Shown here: piece after piece, positions 1 to 4,726 of the stretch | Position numbering within the stretch: position 1 is the stretch's first letter | Layout of the letters: every line of letters begins with the position of its first letter | From: Neisseriaceae bacterium | Lineage (GTDB): Bacteria; Pseudomonadota; Gammaproteobacteria; Burkholderiales; UBA11063 | Reading direction: 5' to 3' | DNA: 5,206 bases | Assembly: GCA_947441745.1 (NCBI GenBank) | Contig: CANEUJ010000104.1 | Span: 1-5,206 of the forward strand | Position numbers and translations under genes: made by a program | The notes under the pieces: model-generated | Seen by the model: only the letters and a program-made list of their open reading frames with translations | The model's database searches: none | What the model was told of the DNA's origin: nothing

Positions 1-49
1 CCACAGCATTATTTCTATCATCAAAGCATTTTTACTTTGTCATCCCAGC
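1..49 (+). repeat. 49-bp direct repeat, copy 1
   Basis: This is identical over 49 bases to 169-217. The match ends at base 50 (C here, G at 218). Because the window begins at the first matching base, the copy may extend further left. The repeat includes about 38 bases of AT-rich sequence lying outside the GTCATCC-bounded unit, so the duplication covered flanking DNA as well as the palindromic unit. Confidence 0.9.
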
Positions 50-168
50 CTTATTCTCATGCATATCGTAAATCTCTTCTGTTTTTCATCAAATTAGTGC
101 AAGAGCATGGATCCTCGATTCACATTTAGGAAGCAAAATACGTATGTCGAGGATGACGGAAAATATCA

Positions 169-217
169 CCACAGCATTATTTCTATCATCAAAGCATTTT
201 TACTTTGTCATCCCAGC
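169..217 (+). repeat. 49-bp direct repeat, copy 2
   Basis: This is the second copy of the segment at 1-49. Here it runs straight into the intact palindromic unit at 207-235, whereas copy 1 diverges after its 49th base. Copy 2 therefore carries the complete hairpin and copy 1 a broken one. Confidence 0.9.
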
Positions 218-235
218 GCAGGCTGGGATCCATGC
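207..235 (+). repeat. Intact palindromic repeat unit, possible 3' end of sucCD mRNA
   Basis: The unit starts with GTCATCC and ends with GGATCCATGC. An 8-bp stem (210-217 with 222-229) closes a 4-base GCAG loop. It begins 36 bases beyond the sucD stop, so it would form a strong hairpin at the 3' end of the sucC-sucD transcript. On the minus strand the bases that follow are A-rich, with no U-tract. It is therefore not a standard intrinsic terminator. It may protect the 3' end or mark a Rho-dependent end; this role is inferred. Confidence 0.6.
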
Positions 236-264
236 CCTCATAATGCCTAAAAGTGCAGATCAAA

Positions 265-1149
265 CTAGATCATTTTTTTATTTTTAAGCAGATCATACAT
301 AGTACTTCCAAGCTCCGCAGGTGATCTAGTATAAGCAATTCCAGCTTTTTCAAATGCTATAAATTTCTCTTCAGCAGTTCCTTTGCCACCAGAAATAATA
401 GCTCCCGCATGTCCCATGCGTTTACCTTTAGGTGCGGTAACTCCAGCGATATATCCTACAACTGGTTTAGTTACATTAGATTTAACATATTCTGCAGCTT
501 CTTCTTCTGCACTTCCACCAATCTCACCGATCATAATAATTGCTTCGGTTTGTGGATCATTTTGGAATAATTCAAGAGCATCAATATGTGATGTTCCAGG
601 AATTGGATCACCACCGATACCAATACAAGTAGATTGCCCCAAACCAAGTTTAGTAGTTTGAGCAACAGCTTCATAAGTTAGAGTTCCTGAACGAGACACA
701 ATACCAATTTTACCTTTTAGATGAATATGTCCTGGCATAATACCAATCTTACATTCACCAGGCGTGATAATCCCTGGGCAGTTTGGCCCAATTAAACGAC
801 TACCTGAACTTTCAACATAACGTTTTACTTGAAGCATATCAAGAGTTGGTACACCTTCAGTAATACATACAATTAATTTTACCCCAGCATCAACAGCTTC
901 AACGATAGAGTCAAGCACAAAAGGAGCTGGAACATAGATTACTGATGCATCAGCATTAGTCTCATTAACAGCCTCTCTCATAGTATTAAATACTGGCAAT
1001 TCAAGATGAACCGTACCACCTTTACCAGGAGTAACCCCACCCACAACTTTTGTACCATAAGCTAGTGCTTGCTCTGAATGAAACGTACCATTTTTTCCGG
1101 TAAAACCTTGAACCAACACTCGTGTATCTTTATTTACTAAAACACTCAT
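265..1149 (-). CDS. sucD: Succinyl-CoA synthetase (ADP/GDP-forming) subunit alpha
   Basis: SucD is the CoA-binding and phosphohistidine subunit of succinyl-CoA synthetase. With SucC it converts succinyl-CoA, phosphate and ADP (or GDP) to succinate, CoA and ATP (or GTP) in the cytoplasmic TCA cycle. The 294-residue product is full length for the family. It shows the N-terminal CoA-binding Rossmann region (GFTGKNGTFHSEQA, about 15-28), the CITEGVP segment (95-101), GPNCPG (121-126) and VSRSGTLTYE (151-160). The phosphorylated active-site histidine lies in GKRMGHAGAII (His246; Met counted as 1). A GGAG ribosome-binding site at 1160-1163 stands 10 bases before the ATG, supporting this start. It is the second gene of the operon, 55 bp after the sucC stop. 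The gene looks intact. Confidence 0.98.
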   Translation of the reverse strand: MSVLVNKDTRVLVQGFTGKNGTFHSEQALAYGTKVVGGVTPGKGGTVHLELPVFNTMREAVNETNADASVIYVPAPFVLDSIVEAVDAGVKLIVCITEGVPTLDMLQVKRYVESSGSRLIGPNCPGIITPGECKIGIMPGHIHLKGKIGIVSRSGTLTYEAVAQTTKLGLGQSTCIGIGGDPIPGTSHIDALELFQNDPQTEAIIMIGEIGGSAEEEAAEYVKSNVTKPVVGYIAGVTAPKGKRMGHAGAIISGGKGTAEEKFIAFEKAGIAYTRSPAELGSTMYDLLKNKKMI

Positions 1150-1159
1150 TATTTTTTAG

Positions 1160-1163
1160 CTCC
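1160..1163 (-). promoter_or_regulatory. Ribosome binding site of sucD
   Basis: The minus strand reads GGAG here, 10 bases upstream of the sucD ATG. It gives sucD its own initiation site rather than relying on translational coupling, which fits the 55-bp gap from sucC. Confidence 0.75.
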
Positions 1164-1204
1164 AATAACTATTTATAAAATTTTATATAATTTAAATTAA
1201 CTAT

Positions 1205-2368
1205 TTATTTTAATGTACCAACTACTTTTTTTGCTGCATCAGCTAAGCCATCAGCAGGTATAAGAGCAAGTCCAGACTCGCTAAGAATTTTAGCTCCTAG
1301 TTCAGCATTATTACCTTCTAAACGCACCACTACTGGCACTGATACATGAACTTCTTTTACTGCGGCAATAATCGCCTCAGCAATCATATCACAACGCACA
1401 ATCCCACCAAAAATATTAATTAGAACTGCTTTTACACTTTCATCAGCCAGTATAAGCTTAAAAGCTTCAATTACACGAGCTTTAGTAGCACCACCACCAA
1501 CATCAAGGAAGTTAGCAGGTTGCCCACCGTAAAGTTTAATAATATCCATAGTTGCCATAGCAAGACCAGCACCATTAACCATACAGCCAATATTACCTTC
1601 AAGAGCTACATAGTTTAATTCAAATTCTGACGCTTTTAATTCACGTTCATTTTCTTGTGATTTGTCACGTATAGCCAATAAATCAGGATGACGATATAGA
1701 GCATTTGAGTCAAGAGCAACCTTAGCATCCACACATACTAGATCTCCGTTTTCACGAATAGCGAGTGGATTGATTTCAAATAAGGCAAAATCATTTTCAA
1801 CAAATGCTTTGTAGCTACCTAACATTAATTTAGTAAACTGTCCAATTTGATCAGGTGTTAAACCAAGTTTGAAGCCAACTTCACGAGCTTGGAATGGTTG
1901 CAATCCTACCAGTGGATCAACAACTACTTTAAAAATCTTCTCAGGTGTTTCCTCAGCTACTTTTTCAATCTCAACTCCACCTTCAGTTGAAGCCATAAAA
2001 GTAATACGGCGTCTAGAACGATCCACAACCGCACCGAGATATAATTCACGTTGCATAGGATATAAGTCTTCACTTACATATACAGAATTAACTGGTTGCC
2101 CATTGGCATCAGTTTGATAAGTAACTAGACGTGTGCCGATAAGGCTTTTAGTTACAGCCATAGCTTCTTCTTTAGATTTTACAACTTTAACACCACCAGC
2201 CTTACCTCTACCACCTGCATGAACTTGTGCTTTAACCACAGCAAACTTGCCACCTAGCTTATCAAATGCAGCACCCGCTTCAGCATCATTGGTTGCTAGT
2301 ATACCAGTTTGAACGCGTAAACCATATTTTGCCAGTAATTCTTTGGCTTGGTATTCATGTAAATTCAT
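1205..2368 (-). CDS. sucC: Succinyl-CoA synthetase (ADP/GDP-forming) subunit beta
   Basis: SucC is the nucleotide-binding ATP-grasp subunit, partner of SucD in the TCA-cycle enzyme. From this start it has 387 residues, against 388 in E. coli. The N-terminal ATP-grasp part carries the nucleotide-binding Lys46 (VVKAQ) and Gly-Arg-Gly at 53-55 in HAGGRGKAGG. Magnesium ligands appear as Asn200 in EINPLAI and Asp214 in CVDAK. The C-terminal ligase domain has NGAGLAMATMDIIKLYGG, FLDVGGGA, NIFGGIVRCD and RLEGNNAELG. The open frame extends three codons upstream to an ATG at 2375-2377. That ATG directly abuts the AGGA motif, while the ATG at 2366-2368 has AGGA 9 bases upstream and gives the usual MNLHEYQAK start, so I chose it. 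It is the first gene of the operon with sucD. No convincing promoter was found upstream. Confidence 0.98.
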   Translation of the reverse strand: MNLHEYQAKELLAKYGLRVQTGILATNDAEAGAAFDKLGGKFAVVKAQVHAGGRGKAGGVKVVKSKEEAMAVTKSLIGTRLVTYQTDANGQPVNSVYVSEDLYPMQRELYLGAVVDRSRRRITFMASTEGGVEIEKVAEETPEKIFKVVVDPLVGLQPFQAREVGFKLGLTPDQIGQFTKLMLGSYKAFVENDFALFEINPLAIRENGDLVCVDAKVALDSNALYRHPDLLAIRDKSQENERELKASEFELNYVALEGNIGCMVNGAGLAMATMDIIKLYGGQPANFLDVGGGATKARVIEAFKLILADESVKAVLINIFGGIVRCDMIAEAIIAAVKEVHVSVPVVVRLEGNNAELGAKILSESGLALIPADGLADAAKKVVGTLK

Positions 2369-2377
2369 TAATTTCAT

Positions 2378-2381
2378 TCCT
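2378..2381 (-). promoter_or_regulatory. Ribosome binding site that decides the sucC start
   Basis: The minus strand reads AGGA immediately before the upstream in-frame ATG (2375-2377) and 9 bases before the second ATG (2366-2368). A spacing of 0 is too short for initiation and 9 is normal, so the second ATG, which encodes the conserved MNLHEYQ start, is favoured. Confidence 0.75.
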
Positions 2382-2444
2382 AAAAAACTTCATTGTCCGT
2401 AATTTTAACATAGAGTTGATGCAAGACAGGTATGATTATCTATA

Positions 2445-2468
2445 AAAATTTGAAAATTTGAAAATTTT
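2445..2468 (+). promoter_or_regulatory. A-tract tandem repeat, probable UP element of the tRNA-Ser promoter
   Basis: Three tandem 8-base units read AAAATTTG, AAAATTTG, AAAATTTT and end one base before the -35 box at 2470. With a start near 2505 this covers roughly -60 to -37, where UP elements contact the RNA polymerase alpha C-terminal domains at stable-RNA promoters. The role is inferred from position and composition. Confidence 0.5.
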
Positions 2469-2469
2469 A

Positions 2470-2498
2470 TTGCAATTTTTCTGATTTTACGATAGAAT
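2470..2498 (+). promoter_or_regulatory. Sigma70-type promoter of tRNA-Ser
   Basis: A -35 box TTGCAA at 2470-2475 and a -10 box TAGAAT at 2493-2498 are separated by 17 bases. Transcription would start near 2505, about 10 bases before the mature tRNA 5' end, leaving a short leader for RNase P to remove. Confidence 0.7.
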
Positions 2499-2514
2499 TA
2501 CGGTCTTTGGTAGT

Positions 2515-2604
2515 GGAAGCTTGGCAGAGCGGTTGAATGCAACAGTCTTGAAAACTGTCGAGGGTGCGAGCCCTCCGTGAGTTCGAATCTCACAGCTTCC
2601 GCCA
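2515..2604 (+). tRNA. tRNA-Ser(UGA)
   Basis: This is a class II tRNA of 90 nt, including an encoded CCA at 2602-2604. The acceptor stem GGAAGCT (2515-2521) pairs with AGCTTCC (2594-2600), followed by discriminator G2601, as usual for serine tRNAs. The anticodon stem ACAGT/ACTGT encloses loop CTTGAAA, with anticodon TGA at 2549-2551, which reads UCA and, with wobble modification, other UCN codons. The long variable arm GAGGG-TGCGAG-CCCTC is the serine identity feature. The T arm is GTGAG-TTCGAAT-CTCAC. All stems are intact. The sequence resembles gammaproteobacterial serine-UGA tRNAs. Confidence 0.98.
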
Positions 2605-2611
2605 ATTAGAT

Positions 2612-2641
2612 TTGACAACACACGTCCCGTTGTGACATAAT
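2612..2641 (+). promoter_or_regulatory. Extended -10 sigma70 promoter of tRNA-fMet
   Basis: A consensus -35 box TTGACA at 2612-2617 and a -10 box CATAAT at 2636-2641 are 18 bases apart. TG at 2633-2634, one base before the -10, makes an extended -10. Transcription would start near 2648, about 9 bases before the tRNA. It lies entirely within the 52-bp gap between the two tRNAs, so the initiator tRNA need not depend on read-through from tRNA-Ser. Confidence 0.75.
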
Positions 2642-2656
2642 TACTACCTTATCAAT

Positions 2657-2733
<77 letters not shown>

Positions 2734-2784
2734 TTTAGATCAAAGACTCCTTTAACTATATTAAGACAAATATGTTTATACCAC

Positions 2785-2813
2785 CAGTATGCAATACTGT
2801 GTTTTTATTTTAT
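2785..2813 (+). terminator. Probable intrinsic terminator after tRNA-fMet
   Basis: CAGTAT (2785-2790) and ATACTG (2794-2799) form a 6-bp stem with a 3-base loop. The T-rich run TGTTTTTATTTTATT follows directly. The stem is short and AT-rich, so termination may be partial. It sits 52 bases beyond the tRNA CCA end, as expected for a tRNA transcript terminator. Confidence 0.5.
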
Positions 2814-2988
2814 TGTCCATAATATTAAACTATCATTAGCAAATGGATTTCATCACAATTACTCAAATTAGATAATGCAGGACTTCAAATTAAAATTTAT
2901 AGCTATTTTATACGGTTAATGATATCATATACTCCTACGTTCAGAGTACACAATGTAGCCTTGTATATTTTAACTATGATTTTAATTT

Positions 2989-2995
2989 GGAAGGA
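2989..2995 (+). promoter_or_regulatory. Ribosome binding site of the RNase T2 gene
   Basis: GGAAGGA ends 6 bases before the ATG at 3002. This strong Shine-Dalgarno match supports the chosen start, which also begins a clear signal peptide. Confidence 0.8.
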
Positions 2996-3001
2996 TAAAT
3001 T

Positions 3002-4018
3002 ATGCTAAATATTCGTCACATTGCAATTATATTTTTTGTTACTATATCATCCGCAAATGCAGTTAACTTCTCTGGTGAACTGAAAGCCAATAAGGAATGC
3101 CCTTTATATATTTCTAAAAATACAGGTAGTAATCCTGACGGAATTAAGAGTATTATTGGCATGAGCTATAAGATTAAAGAAGCCAATGTTTTGCCAGCAA
3201 TTTGGTATCGTGTTGAAGTCCCGAATGCTCAAGTTAATAAATTACGCTGGGTTGAAGCAGTGTGTGGAGAGGTTATTACGGATAATACTGATGTCGATCA
3301 AGGCAATGATGCGAATGTGGTTACTCCAGTTACGCCTAATCAAAATACTTGCTCAGTTTCTGGCAATGCCAATAGTTATGTACTTGCTCTAAGTATGCAA
3401 GCAGCATTTTGTAAAACCTCTGGTACAAATAAACCAGAATGTTTAAACTTAACAGCAAATTCACCATATACTAAGCAATTAAGTCTGCATGGTTTGTGGC
3501 CAAATCAAAATGCTTGCGGTACAAATTATGGTTTTTGTAACAATACTCAGAAAAAACAAAGTCATTGTGACTATCCACCTCTAGCCCTTAACTCTCAAAC
3601 AGAGATTATGTTAAAACAATATATGGCGAGTATGCAATATGGCTCATGTCTTGAACGTCATGAATGGTATAAACATGGTACTTGTCAAAATCGCACTCCC
3701 GACAATTACTATTCTTTAGCAATTAATTTAACTAAACAAATAAATGAAACCGATCTTGGGTCTTATATTGCTAAGAATATAGGACAGTCAATTACCGCGG
3801 TGGATTTTAATAAGCATTTTGATGAAGCACTTGGTGTAGACAGTAGCAAAAAAGTACAATTAATCTGCAATAACGGTCTATTAACTGACCTTTATATTGA
3901 GCTACCAAATTTAGATGATAATAATGAGAGTTCAATAAAAAAACTGTTATCTCTAGCAAAAAATGCTAAAACAAAAACTTGCCCTGATACATTTAAATTA
4001 TCTGATTTTCGCCCTTAA
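3002..4018 (+). CDS. Secreted ribonuclease T2 family protein with N-terminal accessory domain
   Basis: This is a T2-type endoribonuclease, which cleaves single-stranded RNA through a 2',3'-cyclic phosphate with little base specificity. It should act in the periplasm or outside the cell. A signal peptide spans about 1-20 (hydrophobic core, then SSANA before VNF). Residues about 21-90 form a small module containing CPLYISKN, NPDG, WYRVEV and RWVEAVCG. I recall similar modules ahead of the RNase domain in other gammaproteobacterial T2 proteins. An Asp/Asn/Thr/Pro-rich linker covers about 91-116. The catalytic domain shows CAS I, LHGLWPN (His163, Trp166), and CAS II, HEWYKHGTC (His220, Glu221, Lys224, His225), so the catalytic residues are present. 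Twelve cysteines suit a disulfide-rich exported fold. At 338 residues it is longer than a single-domain T2 RNase because of the N-terminal module. It stands alone, convergent with the downstream lipoprotein gene. Confidence 0.95.
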   Translation: MLNIRHIAIIFFVTISSANAVNFSGELKANKECPLYISKNTGSNPDGIKSIIGMSYKIKEANVLPAIWYRVEVPNAQVNKLRWVEAVCGEVITDNTDVDQGNDANVVTPVTPNQNTCSVSGNANSYVLALSMQAAFCKTSGTNKPECLNLTANSPYTKQLSLHGLWPNQNACGTNYGFCNNTQKKQSHCDYPPLALNSQTEIMLKQYMASMQYGSCLERHEWYKHGTCQNRTPDNYYSLAINLTKQINETDLGSYIAKNIGQSITAVDFNKHFDEALGVDSSKKVQLICNNGLLTDLYIELPNLDDNNESSIKKLLSLAKNAKTKTCPDTFKLSDFRP

Positions 4019-4029
4019 ATAGATATCTC

Positions 4030-4059
4030 CCCAGAGTCAACTATTAGAATGACTCTGGG
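4030..4059. terminator. Hairpin between convergent genes, probable bidirectional terminator
   Basis: A perfect 10-bp inverted repeat, CCCAGAGTCA (4030-4039) and TGACTCTGGG (4050-4059), encloses a 10-base loop. It starts 12 bases after the RNase T2 stop and lies 51 bases beyond the lipoprotein stop on the other strand, so it could end both transcripts. Neither side has a clear U-tract (only TT on the plus side), so its strength as an intrinsic terminator is uncertain. Confidence 0.65.
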
Positions 4060-4110
4060 TTGAAACACTAGAAATTAACCACTAATATAGATGCATAGTG
4101 CCATTTGATA

Positions 4111-4581
4111 TTAACAACCACCTTCTGAAAACATATAAAACCCTGCTGTATAGATACATAAATTTCTTTTTTCATCATCAGCAATAGAGATATTAAGGAC
4201 ATCATTCTTCCCTGTTCCCCAACTTGCTGTTTGAAGTTTTGCGCGGATATTAACTGCTCCATCAGGAATCTTTATTGAAACTGAATCACCCCAAAGAGTG
4301 TTTGTAGCATTATTTAGATTAGATAATACATTTAAATAATATGAAGTATACTGCCCAACATTAGTGTTTTTCTTCAATGTTACCGTCCCATGAGTTATTG
4401 ATTTATTAGTTGCTATTTGTGTACTTTCATAAGAAGTATTAGCAATGTTGGCAACACGAGCGTTGCTACCAACAGTACTATTAGCATCACCCCCACCATT
4501 ACCAGCATTACAAGCCGATAATGTCAAACTTGATATCGCCATAAAAAATGCAAAACCTTTATTAAATTTAAAATACTCCAT
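4111..4581 (-). CDS. Small lipoprotein of unknown function
   Basis: I do not recognise a family for this 156-residue protein. A lipoprotein signal peptide is clear: charged N-terminus, hydrophobic stretch FAFFMAISSLTL, and lipobox LSAC with Cys24 as the lipidation site. The next residue is Asn rather than Asp, which by the E. coli +2 rule suggests the outer membrane. A Gly/Asn/Ser-rich linker follows (about 25-50). A region of about 100 residues then has alternating hydrophobic and polar residues that look beta-rich (HGTVTLKKN, YTSYYLNVLSNL, DSVSIKIP, DVLNISIADD). Cys142 and Cys156 could form a disulfide, and Cys156 is the final residue in SEGGC. Ribosome-binding site AAGGGA (4588-4593) is 6 bases before the ATG. 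It is divergent from the lipocalin gene and convergent with the RNase gene. Being a real gene is well supported; its function is open. Confidence 0.85.
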   Translation of the reverse strand: MEYFKFNKGFAFFMAISSLTLSACNAGNGGGDANSTVGSNARVANIANTSYESTQIATNKSITHGTVTLKKNTNVGQYTSYYLNVLSNLNNATNTLWGDSVSIKIPDGAVNIRAKLQTASWGTGKNDVLNISIADDEKRNLCIYTAGFYMFSEGGC

Positions 4582-4587
4582 CAGTTA

Positions 4588-4593
4588 TCCCTT
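4588..4593 (-). promoter_or_regulatory. Ribosome binding site of the lipoprotein gene
   Basis: The minus strand reads AAGGGA, 6 bases upstream of the ATG at 4579-4581. It supports both the start and the reality of this unrecognised gene. Confidence 0.7.
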
Positions 4594-4604
4594 ATAAATT
4601 TGTG

Positions 4605-4633
4605 AGGAACTATTATAAATGAAACATGTTCCT
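4605..4633. promoter_or_regulatory. Operator-like inverted repeat around the lipoprotein -10 box
   Basis: AGGAAC at 4605-4610 and GTTCCT at 4628-4633 are perfect 6-bp inverted arms with a 17-bp spacer (23 bp centre to centre, about two helical turns). On the minus strand one arm falls between the -35 and -10 boxes and the other at the expected transcription start. A dimeric regulator bound here could repress the gene. This is inference from position; the arms are short and chance occurrence is possible. Confidence 0.35.
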
Positions 4634-4641
4634 ATTTGCAA
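4612..4641 (-). promoter_or_regulatory. Sigma70-type promoter of the lipoprotein gene
   Basis: Read on the minus strand, a -35 box TTGCAA (4636-4641) and a consensus -10 box TATAAT (4612-4617) are separated by 18 bases. Transcription would start near 4605, giving a leader of about 24 bases before the ATG. The -35 hexamer is the same as that of the tRNA-Ser promoter. Confidence 0.65.
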
Positions 4642-4670
4642 CGTTTTACAAGATTACCAAAAATTTCTAT

Positions 4671-4699
4671 TAGTAATTTTCATTCAAATAAGGTATAAT
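4671..4699 (+). promoter_or_regulatory. Candidate promoter of the lipocalin gene
   Basis: A consensus -10 box TATAAT at 4694-4699 lies 27 bases before the lipocalin ATG. The best-spaced -35 (17 bp) is TAGTAA at 4671-4676, which matches TTGACA at only three positions. The promoter may be weak or need an activator. It diverges from the lipoprotein promoter in the same 145-bp region. Confidence 0.5.
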
Positions 4700-4714
4700 T
4701 TCACAAATCATAAA

Positions 4715-4718
4715 AAGG
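4715..4718 (+). promoter_or_regulatory. Ribosome binding site of the lipocalin gene
   Basis: AAGG lies 8 bases before the ATG at 4727. It fixes the start, which also begins a normal signal peptide. Confidence 0.6.
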
Positions 4719-4726
4719 TCAATATC

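Larger units (their letters stand above)
1..235. repeat. Cluster of short palindromic intergenic repeat units within a 168-bp duplication
   Basis: This gene-free stretch downstream of sucD holds two kinds of repeat. First, a 49-bp segment at 1-49 recurs without mismatch at 169-217, a spacing of 168 bp. Second, it contains units bounded by GTCATCC and GGATCCATGC. One unit lies on the plus strand at 207-235, with a hairpin pairing 210-217 with 222-229 around a GCAG loop. One lies on the minus strand at 105-157, with 8-bp arms at 111-118 and 147-154. A third, apparently degenerate or truncated, starts at GTCATCC 39-45. Units of this general look, whose translation reads like VIPAQAGIH, are common in intergenic DNA of many proteobacteria. 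The family assignment is from memory of that pattern. No transposase is present. Confidence 0.8.
2734..3001. other. 268-bp intergenic region between tRNA-fMet and the RNase T2 gene
   Basis: This AT-rich stretch holds no supportable gene on either strand. It contains the weak terminator hairpin at 2785-2799 near its left end and the ribosome-binding site of the RNase gene at 2989-2995. A perfect 10-base palindrome, ATGATATCAT, lies at 2919-2928. I found no promoter with good matches at both boxes for the RNase gene; TATATT and TATGAT hexamers occur between about 2965 and 2980 without a convincing -35. Confidence 0.6.

Noticed and set aside
1..235. CRISPR array or insertion sequence at the left edge
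   Set aside because: There are only two 49-bp copies, with a 119-bp gap unlike spacers, and no transposase or cas gene.
153..287. Small plus-strand frame of 44 codons starting at the ATG at 153
   Set aside because: It reads through the palindromic repeat (giving the VIPAQAGIH-like peptide typical of such repeats), has no ribosome-binding site, and overlaps the end of sucD on the other strand.
383..661. Open frame of 92 codons on the plus strand
   Set aside because: It lies opposite the well-conserved sucD coding sequence and resembles no protein family; it is a shadow frame.
1869..2117. Open frame of 82 codons on the plus strand
   Set aside because: It lies opposite sucC, with no family resemblance; a shadow frame.
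2382..2470. Possible sucC promoter on the minus strand
   Set aside because: Candidate boxes (TTGCAT, GATAAT, TAAAAT) do not pair at an acceptable spacing with good matches, so no promoter is annotated.
2919..2928. Perfect 10-base palindrome ATGATATCAT upstream of the RNase T2 gene
   Set aside because: Short palindromes are frequent in AT-rich DNA, and there is no clear promoter next to it to give it a role.
3186..3392. Open frame of 68 codons on the plus strand
   Set aside because: It is inside the RNase T2 gene in another frame, where the main frame encodes a coherent secreted protein.
4068..4262. Open frame of 64 codons on the minus strand
   Set aside because: It overlaps the lipoprotein gene in another frame and has no signal peptide or convincing start site.
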